Under the pieces are notes generated by a model. It was given only the letters and a program-made list of their open reading frames with translations, did no database searches and had not been told where the DNA came from. A program made the translations under genes and the position numbers. DNA of 64,000 nucleotides, from NCBI GenBank assembly GCA_031216915.1, contig CM062294.1:393753217-393817216 (forward strand), read 5' to 3'. Origin of the DNA: Pictodentalium vernedei (taxonomy: Eukaryota; Mollusca; Scaphopoda; Dentaliida; Dentaliidae). Shown piece after piece: positions 1 through 9,855 of the stretch; position 1 is the stretch's first letter; each line of letters opens with the position of its first letter.

Positions 1-377
1 CATCCAGGATAAAGCCGCGAACGCCACACCCCACCCCCAAGCAGAGCAGCGCCCAAGTAAGTGACCATCTTAGAGTAAACTGCAAAGTCCTAGGCCTTTT
101 CAAGAAAAAGAGCTGAACAAGCTTGGAGAGGCAAAGATGAGTGTCAAAACAATGCGGTATCACACATGAAAAAATGTCTCCGAAGCATGGACATGTACCC
201 ATTGCTGGAGACCCCCAGAAACAAACATATACCAGAAACTCCGCAAGCGGTGTGATCGAAGGAGTGACAGAAGTAACAGAGTGATCGCACACCATCGACA
301 GAAGAACCTTCCACTTAGCCACAGAGGCTAAACCAGTGGAGTGAGTGCCTCCTTGAAGAAGAAAAGCAACTCCACTG
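1..377 (-). pseudogene. Copy A tyrosine recombinase fragment, middle part
   Basis: Aligns base by base with 44655-45010 of copy D, which encodes the core-binding domain of the recombinase (AAKWKVFCRWCADHS region). Only the part around the core-binding domain is present; the catalytic Arg, HxxR and Tyr would lie left of the window. A C-rich stretch at 26-43 sits where copy D has a 23-base C run. The segment ends at 377, where a hAT-like element is inserted, and resumes at 2335 after a duplicated octamer (CTCCACTG). Confidence 0.75.
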
Positions 378-1522
378 AAGAGAGTTGCAGTTAACCGAAA
401 AAACAACTCGGTCTCGGTTGTATAAGAAAACTGGAAATCGCCACCGTGCATGGGCGCACACAACCGTACTTTCGGTTTCTGTAAAAACAAATGATAACAA
501 CATGGCGGATGTCGCGGATGCAGACGATAAAATGTATACTCCAAGCCCTGTCAGCAGTCCTTCGCGTGAGACGGGCGCTAATACTCGCAAGCGCCCGTAA
601 TTTAAAAAAGACGAGCGCAAAAAATTGCGCCCGTCATCAAACAGTCCAACTTCACTTAAATTGCACTCAACTCACAAGCATTGCCACGCTTCAAGTCAGA
701 ATGGACATTTATTTTGTTATTGACCATTGGTTAATGGTAAAACAAAAACAAAATTAAAACTGCCATTATATGCCCCTCCCCCCCCCCCCCCCCCCTCCAT
801 CTTCATATGAATCATATCACCATCCGCTCCGCAAGAGGTCCGAATCGATATTGCCAGTGAAAACTGGAACATTTCCCGTTTCCTTTATTCACTGCGCATG
901 TCATTATACATCCCCATTCATCCAGGAAACGAAACCGAAAGTACATAGCTAATTTAATCAGAATTTGCTTTAAAAATTCTCATAATTATCTTGTACATAC
1001 GTTTCATTTTCAGATTTCGGGTCTTAATTCTCAATTTAATGAATAAAACAAACAGAAAACCATGCGGTGTGGTTTTCATTTTCTGTACAGGACGTAAGTT
1101 AAGTATGTCAATCAACACTGCAAACCACCCCCTTGAAAACAGACAAACATAGTCTGTTTAAAAATGGCTGTTTTTTTTTTAAATATGTACATTTATTACG
1201 AATAAACAAAATATAGCTTCACACAAAATCAAAAAAAAAAAAATCATAATATGAAGACCAAATAAAATTTACACAGCGGAATATGAATAACAAAATAGTT
1301 GCCTCCCTTGGCGACATTCAAAAAAATGATTTTACACTGAAAGTCATAACTTCACATGTTGCAGAGCATGATGAAATGATAAATGAGCATGTTTTATTAA
1401 ACCAATAAGTCATACATCATATCGCTGGTTAAATTGTTATATAATTCTCAAATACCAGAGTTGTAATTATTTTTTATTTTTAATTACCACTTTCTCATTA
1501 ATTTCTGAACACCCATTTTCAC

Positions 1523-1600
1523 AGTGAGTTGTGCACGCTCGAAAGTGGCAGTGTTCTTTCACAATGAGTTGTGCACCGCTCGAAAGTGGCAGTGTTCAAT
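1523..1600. repeat. Tandem pair of about 43 bp inside hAT-1
   Basis: Two neighbouring copies of GAGTTGTGCAC(C)GCTCGAAAGTGGCAGTG separated by TTCTTTCACAAT-type sequence. The same pair occurs in inverted orientation at about 54630-54705 in the second hAT-like element. Confidence 0.8.
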
Positions 1601-2010
1601 CAGTATCTTTGTGATGATGTTCAACCACCATGAAACTATATGTTATGGACGTGTTTCAGACAACTATTGACAGCAGTCTGCACACTTATTTGAAACAAGT
1701 CACAGCTTCCAAAACGAGGTCGACAAAAAAAATAAACAAGTCAATTTTGATTGGAATATATAATTTTTTAATAAAGACTTATTACACTGAACACAGACAT
1801 AATGTATTACACAAAAACCTCAACTCCCCAAAAATTTCATAATACAGTATTACAGTTCTATTTGATACCAGGGTAAGTACAGTGTTGCAACAAGTCACCT
1901 GTTTTTCCAGTTGATGCCTGTAAATTTGACGTCTCGAACTTTCGTTACTGTCTTTTAATTGACCCGTTTCCCGAATTTATGTGCCCATGATCAGCAGTAG
2001 AGGACGGGAA

Positions 2011-2125
2011 CGGGACAACCCGCCCCAGAGACAACCCATCCCAAATGAGGTGGGTCGACCCGCCCCGGGACAACCCGCCCCGGGACAACCTGCCACAACA
2101 GTTATCCGGGGACAACCCGTCCCTG
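2011..2125. repeat. GC-rich minisatellite, CGGGACAACCCGCCC units
   Basis: About six imperfect units of a 16-bp motif (GGGACAACCCGCCCC and variants), separated by short spacers. It is much more GC-rich than the surrounding AT-rich element. No coding role is visible. Confidence 0.8.
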
Positions 2126-2334
2126 AGTTCTTATACATGTAATTGTAAGTCAACCTTTATATGCTATACATAATACAAATGCATTATCTAGTCATAATAG
2201 TTCATGATATTCTGAAAAATGCTAGTAAGACACAAAAAGTAAAAAACAACCGAACAACCGAACCGAATCCTTTCAGTCCAAAATAACCGAAACCGAAGGG
2301 GCAAAAATGACAACCGCAACTCTCTACTCCACTG

Positions 2335-3151
2335 CGTGTCTCGAAAAACCACTACGGAGGAGACAGGACTCGATAAAAGACATATGCGAAGGCACAATGA
2401 AGTCGGGTCAACGTGAAACCTCCTCGGGCGACTTTGGCAAAGAAAGTCGCGACGCAGAGGGAGACATGCCGGAACCGCCGCTAACAGAGCGGAGCAGATT
2501 GATCCACACCCACCGAGGCGACGGGTGTGATCGAAAGGATTCGACGACTGCAGGTTCATATCTGGGCGAGAACCTGAGGCGGAATCGGAACTGGTAGGAA
2601 GGCGTAGCCGACAAGACCATCCCAAAGGAGGGCCAGAGCGTCCACGGCGAAAGCCAGAGCATCTGGACACGGGGACACGAAAGTGTCTACCGGATGGTTC
2701 CAACGAGTCACAAGAGATCGATGGAACCCGCCATGTGGAGCATCCACCTGGTGGAAATAACCCTGCCCCGACGGGACAGGGAGTCAGCTAGGACGTTCAG
2801 ACGACCGGGAATGTGACGAACAGCCACCCCGGCGTGGACATCCTGAGCGAGCAGTAGAAGATCCCAAGCCAATTCGTACATTGGAACAGAGTGCGTACCG
2901 CCCTGGTTCCGAATGTAAGCAACCACCGTCGAATGGTCGGACAACAGAAGGACCTGGCAATTCGACAGCTGAGGGATCCACTGCCTGAAACTCAGAAGAA
3001 GAGCAAGAAGCTCCTTCTGGTTGATGTGTAGAGCTGCATGATCCTGGTCCCACATCCAGTGAATGGAAAGACCTAGAGGATCCAACGTCGCACCCCATCC
3101 GAGATCGCTGGCATCTGCCATCAGAACGCAATCGGACGTGGGTAAGTCCAA
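2335..3151 (-). pseudogene. Copy A RNase H and start of recombinase
   Basis: RNase H domain of the DIRS polyprotein. On the minus strand from 3151 the frame shows the four acidic landmarks in order: MADASDLGWG, NQKELLALLL, LSDHSTVVAYI and NVLADSLSR. RNase H removes RNA from RNA:DNA hybrids during cDNA synthesis. After the RNase H core the frame shifts; a second frame (2556-2747) continues with VSPCPDALAFAVDAL, matching the C-terminal extension seen in copies C and D. The far left overlaps the N-terminal part of the recombinase in another frame, as is usual for DIRS elements. A stop and frame change separate it from the RT part to the right. Confidence 0.85.
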
Positions 3152-3184
3152 CGGAACACCCTGCGAAAGCCACTGGACATCCGC

Positions 3185-4281
3185 CTAGAGGAGAAGGTGA
3201 GGATAAAGATATTCTGGAAACTGAAGCACCAGATCCAGAAAATCTACATTCAGCCTCCAACGACTGAGCAGAAAGTGTTGGAGAGGTCTGACACGCACCC
3301 AACCTAGAGGAATGAGATCCGTCACCGAACAGCAGAGACCGATTAGCCGGAGAATACTCCGAGCAGTCGCGGATGTGGACTGGGACAGAGTCAGAGCAAA
3401 AGCTGAGAGAATCACAGCCTTGGCCTGGGGAACTGCCACCAAATTGAATTGTGTGCGGAAAGCCATCCCCAGATGATAAAACGACTGAGAAGGGACCAGG
3501 TCCGACTTCTCCTCGTTGACTCTGAAACCTAGCGACATGAGCAAGCTCAACAGAGTGGCGACATCCGACTCCAGTAAGGCAGCATTGGAATGCCCCTGGA
3601 GGGTATCGTCCAGATATGCCGAAGTAGTCACCCTGGACTGTGTGCGATGGAAAGCTATCGCATGCGACGTCAGGCGGTGAAGGCCCAAGGAGCCAGGTTG
3701 AGGCCGAAAGGCATGGCCTTGAACTGGTAAACTCGCCCCAGAAAAACGAACGTGAGATACTTCCTTAACGCCAAGTGAATCGGAACGTGAAAGTAAGCGT
3801 CTCGCAGGTCGAAGCTGGAAGCGAAATCTCCCTGGTGAATTGAATGGAGGACCGACCTGAAGGTCTCCATGCTGAACTTGGGAGCAATGATAGACTGGTT
3901 CAGGAAATTCAGATCGATAACCGGTCGGAGTCGGCCGTCCTTCTTCGGCACCAAGAACAGGCGGGAATAGAAACCCACTGACCTAATGTTCTTGATGACC
4001 TCAATCGCCCCCTTTGTCAGGAGATTGTCTATCTCTGTGGACAAAAGTTCCCGACGTGAAATGTCTGAAGGAACTGTGGTTGGAAGAGGCACCCTGGACA
4101 AAGTGGGGTGCCTTCGAAAGAATATTCGCAACCCGGACCGAACAACATCTAACACCCAAGGATCAGATGTGATGGTGGCCCAACGGTCTGCGAACTCTGC
4201 TATCCTTCCTCCAACCTGGGACGAGTCGAGGTGAGGACCTTCATTTCGAACCCCGACGAGGCTCGCGAGAGGAGAAAACAC
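3185..4281 (-). pseudogene. Copy A DIRS reverse transcriptase, frameshifted
   Basis: RT of a DIRS retrotransposon, read right to left in two frames (3670-4281, then 3185-3688). The first frame has GFYSRLFLVPKKDGRLRPVI, the motif A segment DLRDAYFHVPI and the template-grip segment FGLNLAPWAF. The second frame has the catalytic YLDD box at 3605-3616 and the thumb-side GFRVNEEKSDLVPS segment. All RT landmarks are present, but a frameshift near 3680 divides them and a stop at 3185 precedes RNase H. Compared with copy D (YLGD) and copy C (motif A deleted), A keeps the catalytic residues but not the frame. Confidence 0.88.
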
Positions 4282-4315
4282 CTCCTCTACTGAATGAAGA
4301 ATCCTGGGACTTCCC

Positions 4316-6137
4316 TCAAGACTGCCGACGCTTACCCTTACACCTTGAGTAAGAAGTAGAAGCGGTGGCAGAAGGATCAGCCCCTTTGCTTCGCAGAGGA
4401 AGCAGAGGATACTTGTTAGGCTTGGAACAGCCCCTGCCTACCCTAGAAGGCTGATCAAGCTGAAGAAACAGCAGCTGATCTTTGGAATGACCTAGGACGT
4501 CATCCCGGACCGTCAACACAGAACCATGCAAAAGTTGCGGACCTGCCAAAGAAGCAGATCGAAGAGTAGCACACTGCTCCTCAGGAAGGGATCGGTCTGT
4601 GTCCAGCACAGAGTCCCTTCGAACTAATTCCAGATTAGCCGTGTTACAGGCATGTGTGTGAGTAAGATGCATGAGCGCCTTGGACAGCACACGCAAAGGA
4701 GCCTGTACCTCTTCAAACTTATCTGGAGGCAGATAAGCAGCTAAAGCTGAAACGACGTGATCGGAGAGAGAAAGCATACCAAGCATCTCTCTCGATAAGC
4801 CCAATGTGGACTCCAGAGTTGTCATCGGAATGACGGCAGACTTGGACTTGGAAAGCCCGAGGGAATTGGAGTCCTGATCCAAAACCGTCAAAGTCTGGTA
4901 GACTGACGGATTGGCGGAATCGTAGGAACGATAACGCACCGGAGGCAAAAAGGTGTCAACCCTGGTGAAGAACGGAGCCTTCATAGCCTTGGAACTTAGC
5001 TTAGAGTCCAAGGCTGAAAATGCTTCAACCAACTGTACCGACTGGCACGGTCGAAGACGCCCAGAAGCGGGTTGCTCCATAGGCTGTTGGCACGCGACCG
5101 ATGATCGCAGCCTGGCTGACACTGTCAACTGGTTAGATGGTTTGAGATCTGGAAGGAACCCAAACACGAAATCAAGAGCTTCCCCCAAGTCCGAAGACTG
5201 CTGGCTCTCGACATCAAGCATGTCTGACTCTTCCCCTGAGTCGGAAGACACATAGCCCATCGTGGGCAAACCAGCCAACACCTCCCATGGAGTCGGAACA
5301 CCAGGGGGATCATCGCTGCCTCGCTGGAACAACGGGAAGGCTCTTTGACAGAACCTGAGTGAGTAAGGAGAGGGCCTCTCTAAGCTCACTGCCCGTACTG
5401 GCCCGTTTGACAGGGGAATGAACCGGCAAAGTGGCTTCACCTCTGACCCTCTTAACCAGCGAAGGGTCACGGTCCTCCAAAACACCCGATGTGGGACGAC
5501 GGGCAGCAGCCGAAACGTCTGAAGGCAGACGTGTAGAGGGGTGTGACACACCTCGAGGATCAACATAGCAGAAACTCATGAGAGTCACCGTGGACCTCTG
5601 CAGGGCAGAAGGTCCTGGCTGCACAAAAGACTGTCCCCCAAAACTGGTCGTGTGGCCATTGTGTGGCCAGAATGAGTGGACGAAAACACCATGGAGTTCA
5701 TAGTGTCCCACTAAGAACATCCGAAACCAATGACAACCGTGGTGCTCGACGGCGCAGAGACCACAGTAGAGGGTCCAGCCAGCAGCCACCTCCAACTTCG
5801 CCGAGTTGAAGTCAGGGAAGGCTGAGGCCGATATCCCCACGTCTACACAACCAGACACCGCAGCAGACCACTGCAGGTATAAAACTACTGTGCTCAACGG
5901 CTGAGAGGACACAGTAGGGGGTTCAGTCGGCACCCTCATCTGACTTTGCCGAGTGGAAGTCGAGGAAGGCTGAGGCCGATACCCCACAACCACACTACAG
6001 AAATCCCTGCAGACCCCTGCAGGGATAAGCCATGGCCAGCTAAAAACGGTGCCCAATGACATTGTAGACGGAACAGCAGTAGCAGCAGATACGACGGGAG
6101 CTGTTGGAACTGGCGGAAAACCGGAGAGAGCCACCAA
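4316..6137 (-). pseudogene. Copy A Gag-like protein, one frameshift
   Basis: Gag-like structural protein of the DIRS element, read in two overlapping frames: 5310-6137 for the N-terminal part and 4316-5566 for the C-terminal part, with the join near 5310-5330. The C-terminal part carries the block SLSDHVVSALAAYL... NTANLELVRRDS, which is also present in the Gag of copy C (SYADHLTKALSL... NLELVRRDA). This shows the two DIRS families share a Gag domain. The C-terminus is basic (CKGKRRQS), as expected for nucleic-acid binding. The function is inferred from position (first large frame of the element) and the basic tail; I do not recognise a named Pfam domain. Confidence 0.7.
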
Positions 6138-6158
6138 GCTCGGCCTCCAAAGAAGGAG

Positions 6159-6710
6159 TCACAACCCCAGTGACAGCCTCAGATGTCGACTGGAGAGGGT
6201 GCATAGTCCCGGAACCAGGCATCTCTTCACCAGAAATCCAACAGCTCCCGCAGTATCCACCATGGTAAAAAACTGCACATTCCCCACCGAAGGGGAATAA
6301 CTCTCACCAGACATGGTCGAGTCGGGAAGCCCCGAAACGACAGCGTTCCCCACCCCCCACTGGTGTGAGAGGAGCTGCACATCCCCCACGGAGGGGGACC
6401 AATTCTCACCAGACGTGGTCGAATCGGGCGACCCCGAAACGATAGCGTTCCCCACCCCCTGCATGAGCGGGAGGAGCTGCACATCCCCCATGAAGGGGGT
6501 CAAACTCACACCAGACGTGGTCGAGTCGGGGGCACCGAAATGACAGTGTTCCACACCACCCGCGGGTGCGGAAGAAACGGCCACGAGAACGCACCAAGGC
6601 GAGGGCAAAAGGAATTGCCCTAAAGGAACCGAACTGGAAATAACAGAGGTGAGAGCAGTAGAAGAAAAAGGTGAACTCAACAGAAACAGAAAGTAGAAGA
6701 ACACCCTCAA
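6159..6710 (-). CDS. 5' reading frame of copy A with hydrophobic start and three 35-residue repeats
   Basis: A 183-codon frame at the 5' side of copy A, upstream of Gag. It starts MRVFFYFLFLLSSPFSSTAL, which looks like a signal or anchor segment. About three in-frame repeats of 35 residues follow (pattern GDVQLL..GVGNA.VSG.PDST.SGE..SPSV), made by a 105-bp tandem repeat at about 6240-6545. Copy D has only one unit at the same place (48670-48740), so the repeat expanded in A or collapsed in D. It may be the true N-terminal part of Gag, an independent small frame, or a chance frame kept open because the unit is a multiple of three. Function unknown. Confidence 0.4.
   Translation of the reverse strand: MRVFFYFLFLLSSPFSSTALTSVISSSVPLGQFLLPSPWCVLVAVSSAPAGGVEHCHFGAPDSTTSGVSLTPFMGDVQLLPLMQGVGNAIVSGSPDSTTSGENWSPSVGDVQLLSHQWGVGNAVVSGLPDSTMSGESYSPSVGNVQFFTMVDTAGAVGFLVKRCLVPGLCTLSSRHLRLSLGL
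6240..6545. repeat. 105-bp tandem repeat, three units
   Basis: Units carry GTGGTCGAATCGGG and CCCCGAAACGATAGCGTTCC, with repeats starting near 6311, 6415 and 6517. The period is close to 105 bp, a multiple of three. Copy D has a single unit at 48670-48740. Confidence 0.85.
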
Positions 6711-6964
6711 CTACGAGAGAAGGTAGCAGAAGAAAAACGGTGGGTACATGACAGAACCCAGACGGTCGACAGGGACCGAAAAAACAGAAATTCAGCTCTC
6801 AACAGAGTGAAGAAATCCTGTCCAGACAGTCTCAGATTGACACCTAACTCCAAAAACAATTAATTCATCAACCAAAAAATTCATTGTCGAATCGCGTGAT
6901 GTCGAAAACAAAACATTCGCGAAAACGGAATAGTAAATAATATACAATGAGAATGTGGTTGAAA

Positions 6965-7200
6965 GTTAAAAAATTTATAGTAATTTATATATTTTTTATA
7001 CTTACCAATGACCCAGACATAGCTGGTGCTAACTCTTAAAATATAGGGCCAAACACAAATTTTGCCCCCCAATCCTCAAAATTTGCATCTAAAACCAAAG
7101 AAAACATGTCCTGAAAGGCCCTCCACACTTCGCCCCTACTGCGCATGCGCAGTGTCAAGGACGTTCCGAAATTGGCGCCATTAATCATTCTAATAACCAG
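6965..7200. repeat. Left inverted terminal repeat of copy B
   Basis: Inverted counterpart of 13683-13882. It contains the perfect palindrome ACTGCGCATGCGCAGT at 7138-7153, present in every family II end in the window. The outer 50 bp also have an inverted copy at about 7266-7315, part of the internal complementary region. Confidence 0.9.
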
Positions 7201-7265
7201 TGCCTGGTAAGCGCTATGTACTCAGCGGGGAGGCAAGAGTTCCCAACTCCTGGGAGGGCCATCCC

Positions 7266-7360
7266 CGTCTGGGTCATTAGTAAGTATAAAAAATATATAA
7301 ATTACTATAAATTTTTTAACATTTTTATACTGTACCAATGACCCAGACATAGCTGAATAG
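7266..7360. repeat. Internal complementary region of copy B
   Basis: The left half is the complement of the element's left end and the right half (ACATTTTTATACTGTACC) the complement of its right end. They meet exactly as the two termini would join in a circle. This is the diagnostic split-repeat arrangement of DIRS1-like elements. Confidence 0.85.
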
Positions 7361-7989
7361 TAAAAAGGCTGGAGGGCCAAGGACATAGAGCAAAATGGAA
7401 TACGCTCAATAAAATAAAATAGAGTCATCCCCTATAGGGAAAAAGAAGTAATAGGCCTTACATGTATCTTTCTTATTTATGATAAATTAGAAAGATACAA
7501 CACCTTCCAAAATTGAGCTTCATACATCCATGTACTCTATTAATATCCAATATAATCCTTATACTAATAATTTTTAAAGTAAGCCAATAAATAAAGTAAG
7601 TCTAGAGAATAGAGACTCTTATACTCCTAAAAGTGTCTGAGGATTGCATAATCATGTCCGTTGACATATGCAATATTCAAAAGCTATACTTTAAAAACTA
7701 AGACTTGAATGAATTTTAAAAACCTAAACTTCTCACTAAACAACCATCCCAATAACAGCTCAGAATTACTAACTCCGGAGGAGGTATCCCCTTGTTTTCA
7801 TAGTAAAACAGGTGACCCAAGGGAACACCCTCCCCCCCCCCCCCCCCTTTTTCTTGCCCTGAGTCAAATAGCCCAGAGCGAAGAGGGCAGCCGAACGGAG
7901 ACACTGCCGAAACAGACAGCCTACCTAGCTATAGTAGCAACTGTTAAGTGAATGACATTCTGAGCAGTAGATAATAGACCTAACAATAG

Positions 7990-9030
7990 AGGCCTCCAGA
8001 AATGGACTCGATATTTCTGAGATAAAATTCATGAATGTGGATGGCTGAGCGCAATGAGCGGCCTTCAAAAATCTATAATAGCGACACTATTAATGTAAGC
8101 CCAAGAAGTAGAAGAACTCTTACTTCATGAGCCGAAATCTAAGCACAACTGCTAAGTCAATGATATACCATAAGCAGTACCAATAGTTAATAGAATCCAT
8201 TAACAATAAAATGGAGCGTAACGTCCTTCTACTAGACATCAAAGACAGAAGAAGCTTACGCCCATAGAAATAAACAGATATCTGTTTATAAATACATAAA
8301 CTGTACCCGGAAAGAGTAAAGGCCTATGCCCATACGAAGACGGAAGGACCTTAAAATAATAGGTTCCGGATAATAGGAGCCTAACTCTTATGCAACAATC
8401 CAACCTAAATAGTAACGGAAGTAGTGATTCCGAAACTACGAAAGTGAAAATCATCCATCGATAGTGCATGAAACTCACTGACTCTACAGTAAAAGAGAAA
8501 TCAACAGAATTACTGTCTAAAAGGTCAGAATTTGAAAACTACTGTTTCCAGAGGCTCAAATGATTACTTAGCTAAATAAGAACCGAAGTTAAAATCCATA
8601 TAGGAATTTAATCTAAAGATTCTAAGTCTATTTATCAAAAAGTTACTAACTGACTTAGATAAAGAGACAAAAGACTCAATTGTAAACTATCGTAGAGTGC
8701 ATAGGTATGAGGTAACATAAACCTATAACCTAAATAATAACAGACTGCAGTAGATCTTGTGAAACAAGAATACTAAAAAATAGCAATGAGTAGTATGGAG
8801 GGATCAACAATATGAACATAATGATCCCTACACCACGACGGAAGAGCCTCCACTTTAGCCGCATAGAATAGAGAAGAAGAGGATCTCCTATAGTAAGAAA
8901 TCGCGTCCAAAGCTCGTCCAGTACAGTGCTTACAATGCAATACGGACCACACAACGGAATACATGAAGGTTGCGACCTTGCGGGTTGTGATAAAGATGAC
9001 ACGATTTACCCAGTGAAAAAAGATCCTCAC
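7990..9030 (-). pseudogene. Copy B tyrosine recombinase remnant
   Basis: Nucleotide match to 38050-39010 of copy C, which encodes the recombinase. The region of the HEVR box is recognisable near 8116-8135 and the core-binding segment near 8800-8900. Many indels break all frames, so no protein is expected. A C run at 7832-7847, just downstream in the sense direction, matches the C run of copy C at 37889-37910. Confidence 0.75.
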
Positions 9031-9379
9031 ATAGAGGAAGATTTCACGTTAAAACGCACAGTAGACAAGAGAGTAAATTACCCATGATCTCTGTGAAGAT
9101 AGAGATGCTATCAACAGAAATGTATTGTGGTTGTTTATCTTAGCAATACCTGCTAAAACAACAGCGCCGGAGGATACGCGTATCCTATCATTCCGTCCTA
9201 TAGATCAATAGAGCGTTAACAACATTAGCTCAGAGATCTGGACAAGCCAACACATACGTCTGCAATTGATTAGCAAGCTGTGTCATAAATAAATCATCAT
9301 TGGGCGCTCCCATAGATAGCAAATCTGATTGAATACTTGTTTGTTGAGAGTCCATTCTGACAGCAACAAGCGACCCGTA

Positions 9380-9855
9380 AGAGAACGGGAGTCCGATAAA
9401 ACAATCAGACGACCCGGAATATGACGGACCAAAACTGAACTTGGTGTACTATAACCAACAGACGGATTCTTTCCATTAAATTGAATAACGGAAACGAAAG
9501 AGTGCCTCCCTGGTTCCGGAGATACGCCACTACTGTCGAATTAAAGGACAGAAATTTGGACATGCGTTTCTGAATAATGTTCATGCAATGACATAAAGAA
9601 AGCCTAAAAAACATTATTCCGCGGAAGAAAACTGATTGTTAAGAGACTGCGGAACCCAAAGACCCTGGCACTTCGAATCCGTAGGGATCAGTATTATATC
9701 CCAATCTGTTTGACTGGCAACCGTCATAACAGCCACACTCGGGTCCGGCAACTGCGGTGGCACTCTCTGAGTCAACCACCGAATGTTTGCCCCAGTCTGA
9801 ATCTCTTGTAACACTAGATAGACAAGAGAACGTGTAAATCGAGCAATTCATGGAT
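9380..9855 (-). pseudogene. Copy B RNase H remnant; RT region deleted
   Basis: The VVAYLRNQGGT segment, matching VVAYIRNQGGT of copy C, is readable at about 9500-9540. Sequence then follows copy C up to its position 39950 and jumps near 9855 to sequence matching 41160 of copy C. The whole RT domain and the end of gag are missing, a deletion of about 1.2 kb. Confidence 0.75.

Larger units (their letters stand above)
378..2326. mobile_element. hAT-like non-autonomous DNA transposon (hAT-1)
   Basis: Inserted in the recombinase gene of copy A. Ends are inverted: AAGAGAGTTGC at 378-388 and its near complement GCAACTCTCTA at 2316-2326, followed inward by related CGGTT-rich sequence. An exact 8-bp duplication, CTCCACTG, flanks it (370-377 and 2327-2334); copy D has a single CTCCACT at the matching place. 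An 8-bp target duplication is typical of hAT elements. No transposase-like frame is present in 1949 bp, so it would depend on an outside transposase. The interior has a C run (778-795), a 43-bp tandem pair (about 1523-1600), a 16-bp minisatellite (2011-2125) and a core shared with 54506-55125. Confidence 0.8.
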
